33,814 bases of DNA from contig NZ_CAJXJX010000011.1 in assembly GCF_913055775.1 (NCBI RefSeq), forward strand, positions 1 through 33,814, written 5' to 3'. Below, piece after piece: positions 19,217-27,746 of the stretch (position 1 is the stretch's first letter; each line of letters starts with the position of its first letter). Both the position numbers and the translations under genes were made by a program. The notes under the pieces were generated by a model. The model saw only the letters and a list, made by a program, of their open reading frames with translations, had not been told where the DNA came from and did no database searches. This stretch comes from an uncultured Demequina sp. Lineage in GTDB: Bacteria > Actinomycetota > Actinomycetes > Actinomycetales > Demequinaceae.

Positions 19217-20010
19217 GGCCGCACCTCCCACGCGAAGGTCGAGCCCTCAGGCTCGGCGACGTCGGCGTGCGCGTGCTCGTGGTCGTGGCCGGGGAGCGCA
19301 TGGACACCCAGCGCGCGAGGAGGCTCGCCGATGTGCGTCACGCAGCCCTGGTCGAGGACCACGGCGTGGTGCACGAGAGGCGCGAGCGGCCCGAGCTCGT
19401 GCAGCACGAGGATGATGGACGCGCCGGCGTCGCGACGCTCCGTCAAGGCCGCGGACAGCGCCTCCTGGCTGGGGACGTCGACGCCGGCCATGGGTTCGTC
19501 GAGGATCAGGACGTCCGGGTCGCGCACGAGTGCACGAGCGATGAGGACGCGCTGCTGCTCTCCGCCTGACAGCGACGCGACATCGCGGGTCGCGAGATGG
19601 GCGACGCCCAGGTGGTCGAGAGCGTCCATGGCCCGCGCTTTGGCGTCACGGGGAAGCAGCAGCTGGCCGGTGCCCAGCAGGCCCGAGCGGACCACCTCGC
19701 GGGCGGTCGCCGTGACGCCGCCTCCGGCGGAGGCGCGCTGGGGCACATAGCCGATGCGCGAGGCGGTTGCGCGAGAGCGAGGCCGTCCGAACACCTCGAT
19801 GGATCCAGCCGAGACGGGCAGCGCGCCCACGAGCGCACGGACGAGCGTGGACTTGCCCGAGCCATTGCCGCCCATGATCGCGACGGCCTCACCCGGGAAC
19901 GCGTCGAGGTCCACGCCGTGCAGGATCTCGTGGCCGCCCAGGCGCACGCGCACCGCGCGCGCCGTGATGGCGGGCGGGGTGTCGTGGTGGAAAGGGTCAG
20001 CTGCAGTCAA
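19213..20010 (-). CDS. znuC: Zinc ABC transporter ATP-binding protein ZnuC
   Basis: A 265-residue ABC ATPase: Walker A GGNGSGKST (47-55), Q-loop at PQR (90-92), signature LSGGE (147-151) and Walker B LILDEP (168-173), with a switch histidine in LVLHE. The C-terminus is His-rich (HDHEHAHAD), perhaps a metal sensor. The first codon is TTG at 20010, overlapping the znuA end by 14 nt, with GAGGACC upstream; the next in-frame GTG would remove 19 residues. Confidence 0.94.
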   Translation of the reverse strand: MTAADPFHHDTPPAITARAVRVRLGGHEILHGVDLDAFPGEAVAIMGGNGSGKSTLVRALVGALPVSAGSIEVFGRPRSRATASRIGYVPQRASAGGGVTATAREVVRSGLLGTGQLLLPRDAKARAMDALDHLGVAHLATRDVASLSGGEQQRVLIARALVRDPDVLILDEPMAGVDVPSQEALSAALTERRDAGASIILVLHELGPLAPLVHHAVVLDQGCVTHIGEPPRALGVHALPGHDHEHAHADVAEPEGSTFAWEVRP

Positions 20011-21013
20011 GCCCGGTCCTCAGCGCCTCGAGGTTGCGCTCCATGACCGAGAGGTAGTCGTCGCCTTCGGCGATCGACTCGATCGGGTCGAGCACCTCGG
20101 TGGAGACGCCCACGTCCTCGGCGAGCGAGTCGGCGACGTTCGCGCTGACGAGCGACTCGGTGAAGATCGTGGTCGCCCCCGTGTCCTCGACGAGGTCGCG
20201 GATCGCGCGCACCCGAGCAGGGGAGGGCTCCGCCTCGGGGTCCAGCCCGGACAGGCCCTCCTGGTGGAGGTCGTAGCGGGCGGACAGGTACCCGTAGGCC
20301 TCGTGGCTCACGAAGATATCGCGGCGCTCGCACATCGCGAGGCCGTCCGTGTAGGCCGCGTCGAGGTCGGTCAGGTCTGCCTTCAGTGCCTCGGCCCGCT
20401 CCTCGTACGAGGCGGCGTTGTCGGGGTCGAGCTCGGAGAACTCTGCGGCGACATCATCCGCGAACTCGGCCACGAGCGTCGGGTCCTGCCAGAAGTGCGG
20501 GTCGACGGCGCCGTGATCGTGGTCGTGGTCGTCGCCCTCCTCCTCGTCCTCGTGCGCCTCATCCTCGGCGTGATCGTGGTCGTCGTCCTCGTGCGCCTCG
20601 CCCGTCTCGTGGTCGTGGTCGGCCTCGGCGTGGGCCACCACGTCGCCGACGTGCTCGTCGACGATGTGGTGCGCATCGAGGGAGCGCACGCCCGTGGTCT
20701 CGATCGCGTCGTCCACCGCAGCGGAGAAGTCGGACAGGAAGACCACCGTGTCCATGCCCTGCATCGATCGCACCGTGGCCGGTGACATCTCGGCATCGTG
20801 CGGCTCCACGCCCGCGGCGATGAGGGACGAGACAGCGACGTCCTCGCCGCCCACGCGCTCGGCGACGAACTGCAGCGGGTAAAAGGACGCGCCTACCACG
20901 AGGCTGGCATTGGGGTTGTCGAACGACGAGGCGTCACCGGAGGACGACGAGCAGCCGGCAAGCGAGAGGATGCCGACGCACGCGCCAGCGACGAGAAAAC
21001 GGGGGAGAGACAT
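19997..21013 (-). CDS. znuA: Zinc-binding lipoprotein ZnuA (ABC substrate-binding protein)
   Basis: From ATG 21013 the product is 338 residues. The lipoprotein signal peptide ends in LAGC with the lipidated Cys at 21. The zinc ligands of the cluster A-1 fold are H72 (EPHD), H173 (DPHFW) and H237 (VSHEAYGYL). Between them lies a long Asp/Glu/His-rich loop (about 115-168, with DDHDHDHG), the known zinc-collecting loop of ZnuA proteins. It is anchored outside the membrane and delivers zinc to ZnuBC. The reading frame continues upstream to 21112, but ATG 21013 has TATTCT exactly 7 nt upstream and no ribosome binding site, indicating a leaderless start under a Zur-controlled promoter. Confidence 0.96.
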   Translation of the reverse strand: MSLPRFLVAGACVGILSLAGCSSSSGDASSFDNPNASLVVGASFYPLQFVAERVGGEDVAVSSLIAAGVEPHDAEMSPATVRSMQGMDTVVFLSDFSAAVDDAIETTGVRSLDAHHIVDEHVGDVVAHAEADHDHETGEAHEDDDHDHAEDEAHEDEEEGDDHDHDHGAVDPHFWQDPTLVAEFADDVAAEFSELDPDNAASYEERAEALKADLTDLDAAYTDGLAMCERRDIFVSHEAYGYLSARYDLHQEGLSGLDPEAEPSPARVRAIRDLVEDTGATTIFTESLVSANVADSLAEDVGVSTEVLDPIESIAEGDDYLSVMERNLEALRTGLDCS

Positions 21014-21020
21014 GCGAGAA

Positions 21021-21049
21021 AGAATACCGTTCTTGATAATCGTTGTCGA
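21021..21049 (-). promoter_or_regulatory. znuA promoter with embedded Zur box
   Basis: On the minus strand: -35 TCGACA (21049-21044), a 17-nt spacer, -10 TATTCT (21026-21021), then 7 nt to ATG 21013. The Zur box CGACAACGATTATCA (21048-21034) covers the -35 and half of the spacer, so bound Zur would block RNA polymerase. It has the pattern CGANAACGATTNTCA, shared with the second box. Confidence 0.85.
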
Positions 21050-21050
21050 T

Positions 21051-22133
21051 CTAGGCTGCGTTGGCGTCGGAGCCGCCGTCGGCCTCCCCAAACCAGTCGG
21101 CGAGGGTGTCACTTCCAGGAGTCTCGGACGGGGACGCGAGCGCCGCGGCGAACGCGCTTGCGATCACGTCGCGCTCGTCACCGACGCCCGTGATCAGCAG
21201 TTCCGTGCGCGGCCTGCGACCCTCCCACGTGCCGATCTCGCCCACGCTCAGCTGGCCCGCCGACTCCTCCCACACGCATGCGCCGCCGGGGCGCGACGCG
21301 ACCCAGAAGTGCCCTCGCGCTCGCACGCGGTGGTCCGCTAGCCGGTGGAGGTTTTCGCGCAGCCGTCCGGCGTCGAAGGCTCGCTCGCTCGACAGGCGCA
21401 GGGTCCACACCCCCGCACGGTCCTCCGGGGTGCGCCGTGGCAGTCGCAGCGGGTCCACGCGCTCGAGGCAGTCGCGGGTGCGCCCGCACGGGCGCGACAG
21501 CAGCGCCTCGCCCACCTCGCTGAGCTCGGACTCGATGATGCGGCTGCCGTCGCCGCGCAGGTGGTCGGCGACGGCGCGGGCGCCCTCGGGCGCCGGAGAG
21601 TCGCCGCTGAGGACAATGAGGTCGGCCGCGGCCATGATGGGCGCGAGAGCCTCGGCCAGAACGCGGTCGTCGTCCTCGTGCATGCCGAGTCCCAGATCCT
21701 CGATCCACGCGTCGGAGAAAGCGTCGTCGCGTAGCGTCGCCGCGTCGACCACGGCCGCAACCGTGCCGAAGCGCGCGCCCGCGAGCGAGCCGGTCCGCCG
21801 CAGCTCGGCGTCGAGCAGCCGCACGAGCGGCGCGGGCTCCGCGGTGACAGGCAGGGCGACGACTGCATGCTCCCACCGGTCCAGTCGGCGCAGTCCCACC
21901 AGCGTGGGCAGGACGTCCTCGCGGATCGCGCAGGAGACGCAGGCGTGGTCGAGGGGAGTGACGACCGTCTCGAGGACTCCGGTGGCGTCCGCGACGGTGC
22001 GGCGCACGCCGCCGTCAAGAATGTCGTGAGTGATCACGACGGTGTCGCCGCGGTCGATGGTGAGCCCGAACGCGGCTGATGCGCGAACGACGGGGTCGAT
22101 GGTCGTGAGAGTCGAGATGGTGAAACTGGTCAT
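21051..22133 (-). CDS. COG0523 (CobW-like) protein lacking GTPase motifs, Zur-controlled
   Basis: From ATG 22133 the product is 360 residues. The C-terminal CobW domain is clear (VRARGHFWVASRP, then WEGRRPRTELLITG), and an N-terminal COG0523-like domain carries CVSCAIREDVLPTL where active members have CxCC followed by RED. The P-loop GxxGxGKT is missing: the N-terminus is MTSFTISTLTTIDPVVRA. The usual NKxD is also absent (LIVLSGDS in its place), and EtSG-type switch residues are replaced by ALPVTAEPAP. It is thus probably a non-GTPase relative of zinc chaperones such as YciC/ZigA. It is divergent from rpmB, with a Zur box between, and likely leaderless (TACAGT 7 nt upstream). Direct metal handling is inferred. 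Confidence 0.85.
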   Translation of the reverse strand: MTSFTISTLTTIDPVVRASAAFGLTIDRGDTVVITHDILDGGVRRTVADATGVLETVVTPLDHACVSCAIREDVLPTLVGLRRLDRWEHAVVALPVTAEPAPLVRLLDAELRRTGSLAGARFGTVAAVVDAATLRDDAFSDAWIEDLGLGMHEDDDRVLAEALAPIMAAADLIVLSGDSPAPEGARAVADHLRGDGSRIIESELSEVGEALLSRPCGRTRDCLERVDPLRLPRRTPEDRAGVWTLRLSSERAFDAGRLRENLHRLADHRVRARGHFWVASRPGGACVWEESAGQLSVGEIGTWEGRRPRTELLITGVGDERDVIASAFAAALASPSETPGSDTLADWFGEADGGSDANAA

Positions 22134-22140
22134 GGAGAGC

Positions 22141-22179
22141 ACTGTAGCATTTGACGAGAACGATTCTCATTACTAGAGT
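22141..22179. promoter_or_regulatory. Divergent Zur-controlled promoters for rpmB and the COG0523 gene
   Basis: Plus strand: TTGACG (22151-22156), a 17-nt spacer, TAGAGT (22174-22179), then 8 nt to the rpmB ATG. Minus strand: TACAGT (22146-22141), then 7 nt to ATG 22133, with TGAGAA at the -35 position. A single Zur box CGAGAACGATTCTCA (22155-22169), with the perfect core GAGAA-CGA-TTCTC, lies in the rpmB spacer and over the -35 of the other promoter, so one site can control both. Confidence 0.85.
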
Positions 22180-22187
22180 TGCTCGGC

Positions 22188-22427
22188 ATGTCACGACAGC
22201 GATGCCAAGTCACCGGAGCTGTGCCCAGCTTCGGCCACTCCATTTCCCACTCCCACCGGCGCACCAAGCGCCGCTGGGACGTCAACATCCAGCGCAAGCG
22301 CTTCTGGGTGCCCAGCCTGGGACGCACCGTCACCCTCAACGTGAGCACGAAGGGCCTGAAGGTCATCGATCGCGACGGGATCGACGCCGTGGTCGGGCGC
22401 ATCATCGCGTCAGGAGAGAAGGTCTGA
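22188..22427 (+). CDS. rpmB: 50S ribosomal protein L28, low-zinc paralog
   Basis: A 79-residue L28: [20 protein letters not shown], then [20 protein letters not shown]. Only one cysteine is present, so the four-cysteine zinc site of zinc-binding L28 is missing. First gene of the zinc-sparing ribosomal operon. ATG 22188 sits 8 nt after a TAGAGT element and has no ribosome binding site. The stop overlaps rpmG as TGATG. Confidence 0.96.
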   Translation: MSRQRCQVTGAVPSFGHSISHSHRRTKRRWDVNIQRKRFWVPSLGRTVTLNVSTKGLKVIDRDGIDAVVGRIIASGEKV

Positions 22428-22594
22428 TGGCCAAGGGAAAAGATATCCGGGACAAGATCACCCTGGAGTCCACCGCGGGCACAGGCACGCGCTACGTGAC
22501 GACCAAGAGCCGCCGCAACACCCCGGACCGGCTCGTGATCCGCAAGTACGACAAGGCGATCAGGCGCCACGTCGAGTTCAAGGAGACCCGCTGA
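22427..22594 (+). CDS. rpmG: 50S ribosomal protein L33, cysteine-free paralog
   Basis: A 55-residue L33 ([20 protein letters not shown], ending RHVEFKETR). It has no cysteine at all, the zinc-independent form. It overlaps rpmB and rpsN at TGATG junctions on both sides. Confidence 0.96.
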   Translation: MAKGKDIRDKITLESTAGTGTRYVTTKSRRNTPDRLVIRKYDKAIRRHVEFKETR

Positions 22595-22899
22595 TGGCGA
22601 AGAAGAGCAAGATCGCCCGCAACAAGCAGCGCGAGGAGGTGGTCGCCCGGTACGCCGAGCGCCGCCTCGAACTCAAGCGTGCATCCGTCAACCCGCACCT
22701 CAGCGCGGACGAGCGCGACGCGGCGATGAAGGCGCTGCACGCGCTGCCGCGAGACGCGAGCCCCACCCGTCTGCGCAATCGCGGGTCGAGCGATGGCCGT
22801 CCGCGCGGCAATCTCAGGAAGTTCGGACTGTCGCGCGTCAAGTTCCGCGAGGCGGCCCACCGCGGTGAGCTGCCCGGCATCACGAAGTCGAGTTGGTGA
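22594..22899 (+). CDS. rpsN: 30S ribosomal protein S14, cysteine-free long form
   Basis: A 101-residue S14 ([20 protein letters not shown], with [20 protein letters not shown]). The long, cysteine-free form replaces the 61-residue zinc-binding S14 when zinc is scarce. ATG overlaps the rpmG stop by one base. Confidence 0.96.
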   Translation: MAKKSKIARNKQREEVVARYAERRLELKRASVNPHLSADERDAAMKALHALPRDASPTRLRNRGSSDGRPRGNLRKFGLSRVKFREAAHRGELPGITKSSW

Positions 22900-22900
22900 C

Positions 22901-23152
22901 ATGAAGCACGGTATCCACCCGCCCTACGGCCCCGTCGTCTTCCGTGACAAGGCCGCCGACTGGGCGTTCCTGACCCGCTCGACGATGACCTCCGAAGAGA
23001 CTATCGAGTGGACCGACGGGAACACGTACCCCGTGGTAGACGTCGAGATCTCCTCAGCCAGCCATCCGTTCTACACCGGCCAGCAGCGCGTGGTCGACAC
23101 CGCCGGACGCGTCGAGCGCTTCCGGCGCCGCTATGGGAAGGAAGCCTCATGA
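22901..23152 (+). CDS. rpmE2: 50S ribosomal protein L31 type B (zinc-free)
   Basis: An 83-residue L31 type B ([20 protein letters not shown], then [20 protein letters not shown]). It has no cysteine, while the zinc-binding type A has a CxxC pair. Type B L31 is a classic Zur target that displaces the zinc form. It starts 1 nt after the rpsN stop. Confidence 0.95.
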   Translation: MKHGIHPPYGPVVFRDKAADWAFLTRSTMTSEETIEWTDGNTYPVVDVEISSASHPFYTGQQRVVDTAGRVERFRRRYGKEAS

Positions 23153-23271
23153 AGGTCCGCGCCAGCATCCGGTCCCTGGCCCGCAAGGAGGGCGCGATCG
23201 TCGTGCGCCGTCGGGGCAAGACCTACGTCATCAACAAGCGCAATCCGCGCTTCAAGGCGCGACAGGGGTAG
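23149..23271 (+). CDS. rpmJ: 50S ribosomal protein L36, cysteine-free paralog
   Basis: A 40-residue L36 ([20 protein letters not shown], ending NPRFKARQG). The three cysteines and the histidine of the zinc form are replaced. It overlaps rpmE2 as ATGA. Confidence 0.95.
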   Translation: MKVRASIRSLARKEGAIVVRRRGKTYVINKRNPRFKARQG

Positions 23272-23275
23272 TGTC

Positions 23276-23455
23276 ATGGCCGTACCCAAGCGCAAGACCT
23301 CCCGTTCGCGCACACGCTCAAGACGTGCACAATGGAAGGCGGCGGCACCAGACCTGGTCCCCGTGACCGTGAACGGCACGGTGCACCAGGTGCCGCGTCC
23401 CCTCGTCCGCGCTGTCCAGCGCGGACTCATCGAGCCCGACGGAAGTCGGGCGTGA
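23276..23455 (+). CDS. rpmF: 50S ribosomal protein L32, cysteine-free paralog
   Basis: A 59-residue L32: [20 protein letters not shown], then [20 protein letters not shown] and [11 protein letters not shown]. The zinc-finger cysteines of the normal C-terminal half are absent. The start is 4 nt after rpmJ. The 3' end of the gene is a 7-bp hairpin in front of HU. Confidence 0.94.
   Translation: MAVPKRKTSRSRTRSRRAQWKAAAPDLVPVTVNGTVHQVPRPLVRAVQRGLIEPDGSRA
23434..23451 (+). other. GNRA-looped hairpin at the end of rpmF
   Basis: GCCCGAC (23434-23440), loop GGAA (23441-23444), GTCGGGC (23445-23451). The perfect 7-bp stem with a GNRA tetraloop ends just before the rpmF stop and 15 nt before the HU start. 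No U-tract follows. It could limit read-through, mark an RNA processing site or stabilise the upstream message. Confidence 0.5.
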
Positions 23456-23465
23456 AAGGAATGAC

Positions 23466-23750
23466 ATGACCCTCACCCGCTCCGACGTCGCCTCGAAGAT
23501 CGCCGACGGCACCGACCTCACGCAGGCTCAGGCAGCCGATGCGCTCAAGGCCTTCGAGAAGGTCGTCACCGAGGCGGTGGCAGCAGGCGAGGCCGTCAAG
23601 CTGACGGGCTTCCTCCAGGTTGACACCGGCGAGCGCGCTGCGCGCACCGGCCGCAACCCCCAGACCGGCGAGACCCTCGAGATCCCCGCGACCACCGTCG
23701 TGAAGCTCTCGGCCGGCGCCACGCTCAAGGCAGCAGCCAAGGGCGCGTAA
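23466..23750 (+). CDS. HU family nucleoid-associated DNA-binding protein
   Basis: A 94-residue HU/IHF-type protein: [20 protein letters not shown] at the N-terminus, then the DNA-binding arm [20 protein letters not shown] with the conserved R-N-P-x-T-G-E. It lacks the long Lys/Ala-rich tail of mycobacterial and Streptomyces HupB/HupS. AAAGGAATGAC gives a good ribosome binding site before ATG 23466. Only 10 nt separate it from rpmF, so it is probably on the Zur-controlled transcript, unless a promoter lies inside rpmF. A strong terminator follows. Confidence 0.93.
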   Translation: MTLTRSDVASKIADGTDLTQAQAADALKAFEKVVTEAVAAGEAVKLTGFLQVDTGERAARTGRNPQTGETLEIPATTVVKLSAGATLKAAAKGA

Positions 23751-23770
23751 CTCACGCCCCTGCGCTTTCG

Positions 23771-23800
23771 CGGCCCGGCTCCCTTGCGGGAGCCGGGCCG
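23771..23800 (+). terminator. Intrinsic terminator of the ribosomal protein-HU operon
   Basis: Perfect 13-bp stem CGGCCCGGCTCCC (23771-23783) with GGGAGCCGGGCCG (23788-23800), TTGC loop, followed by TTGTCGTGT. The best-formed terminator of the window. Confidence 0.9.
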
Positions 23801-23876
23801 TTGTCGTGTCCGGACCCCGCGCATCGGCGCGCGGAGTACGGCGCCCGCCGCCGCATCGGCCCTCCGCTGTCACCGA

Positions 23877-23882
23877 TAGACT
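23877..23882 (+). promoter_or_regulatory. -10 element (TAGACT) of glyS
   Basis: TAGACT lies 37 nt before the glyS GTG, giving a leader of about 30 nt that contains TAGGAG as ribosome binding site. No good -35 is seen. Confidence 0.35.
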
Positions 23883-23919
23883 GTGCGGGCACTTCCGCCC
23901 GACCCCTAGGAGCAGCCCC

Positions 23920-25305
<1,386 letters not shown>

Positions 25306-25353
25306 GAGCGGGGCCGATGCGCGGGCTGGGCTGGCACTGATGGGCACCTGCTG

Positions 25354-26568
25354 ATGGGCGCCGGCCACTCGCACGGGCTGGGCGTCGACGGCGGCCTCGA
25401 GCGCGCGCCGCGGGCGTCCGAGCGCACCACGATCATCCTGTCGGTGATCGTGGGCGTGGTGCTGTTCCTCACCACCGTCGGCGCGATGGCAGTGTGGCCG
25501 CAGGACTGGTCGCTGCTGCGCTCCGTGCCCACCACCTACACAGGCGCGACGTGGGAAAGCGCGGTAGTCGAATCCGTCGGGGCCGACGGCGTCGCGCAGG
25601 TGACGGTGCGCGGGCAGGAAGAGGACGGACTCCAGGAACTACAGCCCGCATCGCTCGGCACGTTTGAGTATGAGACCGGCGACCGCGTGCGGGTGCTGCA
25701 GGTCGAGACCGGCGAGTTGATCTTCGGCGACTTCGAGCGCGCAGGGCCGATGCTGTTCCTGCTGATCGTCTACGTGGTCCTGGTGGTGGGCATCGCGTGG
25801 TGGCGCGGCATTGGTGCGCTGCTGGGCCTGGCCGCCGCGTTCGGCATCATCATCTTCTTCACCGTGCCCGCGCTCTTCGACGGCGGAGACCCGCTGGTGA
25901 TCGGGCTCGTGACGGGCTCCGGGGCGCTCGCGGTGCTGCTGTACCTCGCTCACGGCTTCAACGCGCGCACCACCACCGCCTACCTGGGCACCCTTGCCGG
26001 CTTGTCGATCACTGCGATCCTCGCGTGGTGGGCGGTCGACGCCTCGCGACTCACGGGGATCTGGTCCGAGGAGGGCACGCATCTGGAGCTGTCAGGGCGG
26101 AGCGTGGACCTGCAGGGCCTGGTGCTGTGCGGCATCATCATCGCGGGCCTGGGCGTGCTGAACGATGTGACCGTCACCCAGGCTTCAGCCATCTGGGAGC
26201 TGCGCGCCGCCCGGCCCGAGATCTCCCGGTGGAACCTGTTCCAGCGCGGCATGCGCATCGGCCGCGACCACATCGCGTCGACGGTCTACACGATCGCCTT
26301 CGCCTACGTCGGTGCCGCGCTGCCGGCCATCATGCTGATCAGCCTCTACGACAGCGCTCTGGGCACCACCCTCACCGGCGCAGAGATCGCCGAGGAGGTG
26401 GTCCGCACGCTGGTGTCCTCAATCGGCCTGGTGCTCGCGGTGCCCTTGACGACGGGCATCGGCGCCCTCGTGGTGGGGCGTGACGCGATCGCGGACGAGG
26501 ATCGGCGCACGGGCGACGAGCCCGACGGCCCCGGCACGCCCGGCGCATCGGCGACAATGGAGTCATGA
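25354..26568 (+). CDS. YibE/F-like multispan membrane protein
   Basis: A 404-residue protein. A short His-containing start (MGAGHSHGLG) precedes one membrane helix (about 28-50), then an extracytoplasmic domain of about 80 residues, then some seven further hydrophobic segments from about 133 to 375. The middle has GLGVLNDVTVTQASAIWEL and FQRGMRIGRDHIASTVYTIA, the most family-like stretches, which match the YibE/F pattern. Function of this family is not established. The start has little ribosome binding site and is 48 nt after glyS. The last bases form the promoter of dusB, whose ATG lies 4 nt before this gene's end. Confidence 0.85.
   Translation: MGAGHSHGLGVDGGLERAPRASERTTIILSVIVGVVLFLTTVGAMAVWPQDWSLLRSVPTTYTGATWESAVVESVGADGVAQVTVRGQEEDGLQELQPASLGTFEYETGDRVRVLQVETGELIFGDFERAGPMLFLLIVYVVLVVGIAWWRGIGALLGLAAAFGIIIFFTVPALFDGGDPLVIGLVTGSGALAVLLYLAHGFNARTTTAYLGTLAGLSITAILAWWAVDASRLTGIWSEEGTHLELSGRSVDLQGLVLCGIIIAGLGVLNDVTVTQASAIWELRAARPEISRWNLFQRGMRIGRDHIASTVYTIAFAYVGAALPAIMLISLYDSALGTTLTGAEIAEEVVRTLVSSIGLVLAVPLTTGIGALVVGRDAIADEDRRTGDEPDGPGTPGASATMES
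26553..26558 (+). promoter_or_regulatory. Leaderless-type -10 (GACAAT) for dusB
   Basis: GACAAT ends 6 nt before ATG 26565, inside the 3' end of the YibE/F gene. GGAG at 26559-26562 is too close to the ATG to be a normal ribosome binding site. Confidence 0.4.
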
Positions 26569-27740
26569 CCACCACCGCATCGGCGAGCCCCCGTGTCCTG
26601 CCGCCTCTGCGCATCGGCCCCCTCGAGGTCGACACTCCCGTGGTGCTCGCTCCCATGGCAGGAATCACCAACGCGGCCTTCCGGCGCCTGTGCCGCGAGC
26701 ACGGAGGCGGCCTGTATGTCGCGGAGATGGTGACCAGTCGCGCTCTCGTCGAGCGCACCCCAGAGAGCCTGCGCATCATCCACCACGACGAGGATGAGAA
26801 GCCGCGCTCCGTGCAGGTGTATGGCGTGGATCCGTCGACCATCGGTGCTGCGGTGAAGATGCTGGTCGAGGAGGACCGCGCCGACCACATCGACATGAAC
26901 TTCGGCTGCCCGGTGCCCAAGGTGACCCGCAAGGGCGGGGGAGCGGTGCTGCCGTGGAAGCGCGACCTGTTCCGCGACATCGTGCGCGCCGCGGTCCGCG
27001 AGGCGGAGCCGTACGGCATCCCGGTCACCGTGAAGATGCGCAAGGGCATCGACGACGACCACCTGACCTACCTCGAGGCGGGCCGGATGGCGGAGCGCGA
27101 GGGGGCAGCCGCCGTCGCCCTTCACGCGCGCACCGCCGCCGACTTCTATTCCGGCACCGCGGACTGGTCCGCGATCGCGCGCCTCAAGGAGGCCGTCACC
27201 ACCGTTCCCGTGCTCGGCAATGGCGACATCTGGTCTGCCGAGGACGCGGTGCGCATGGTCGAGCAGACCGGGTGCGACGGCGTCGTGGTGGGGCGTGGCT
27301 GCCAGGGCAGGCCGTGGCTGTTCGGCGACCTGCAGGCGGCCTTCGAGGGGCGGTCCGAGCGCGCGCGCCCGGACCTGCGCACCGTCGCGGACACCATCTA
27401 CCGCCACGGCGAGCTCATGGTGAGCTTCTTTGGCGACGACGAGACCAAGGCCATGCGCGAGATTCGCAAGCATATGGCCTGGTACCTCAAGGGCTATCCG
27501 GTGGGCGGGGATGTCCGTCGATCGCTGGGGCTGGTCGAGACGCTCGATGGCCTGCGCGCGCTGCTCGACTCGCTGCCCCTCGACACTCCCTACCCGGGAG
27601 AGGCCGCAGAGGGTGCCCGTGGGCGCCAGGGGACGCCCAAGCGCCCGGCCTGCCCCGAGGGCTGGCTCGACACCCAGGACATCACTCCCGATCTCGAGGC
27701 GCGCCTGCGCGAGGCGGAGCTCAGCGTCTCCGGCGGCTGA
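26565..27740 (+). CDS. dusB: tRNA-dihydrouridine synthase (DusB-type)
   Basis: A 391-residue flavoprotein that reduces uridines in tRNA with NADPH. The TIM barrel starts VVLAPMAGITNAAFRRL and the catalytic Cys is C115 in NFGCPVPKVTRKGGGAVL. FMN-binding stretches VPVLGNGDIWSAEDA and GVVVGRGCQGRPWLFG are intact. A C-terminal helical domain (about 275-391) binds the tRNA. It overlaps the preceding gene by 4 nt. Confidence 0.95.
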   Translation: MTTTASASPRVLPPLRIGPLEVDTPVVLAPMAGITNAAFRRLCREHGGGLYVAEMVTSRALVERTPESLRIIHHDEDEKPRSVQVYGVDPSTIGAAVKMLVEEDRADHIDMNFGCPVPKVTRKGGGAVLPWKRDLFRDIVRAAVREAEPYGIPVTVKMRKGIDDDHLTYLEAGRMAEREGAAAVALHARTAADFYSGTADWSAIARLKEAVTTVPVLGNGDIWSAEDAVRMVEQTGCDGVVVGRGCQGRPWLFGDLQAAFEGRSERARPDLRTVADTIYRHGELMVSFFGDDETKAMREIRKHMAWYLKGYPVGGDVRRSLGLVETLDGLRALLDSLPLDTPYPGEAAEGARGRQGTPKRPACPEGWLDTQDITPDLEARLREAELSVSGG

Positions 27741-27746
27741 CCGGAT

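Noticed and set aside
20500-20640. Repetitive GAC/CAC-rich DNA as a possible repeat array or CRISPR
   Set aside because: It is the coding sequence of the Asp/Glu/His-rich metal loop of ZnuA, with irregular spacing and no spacers.
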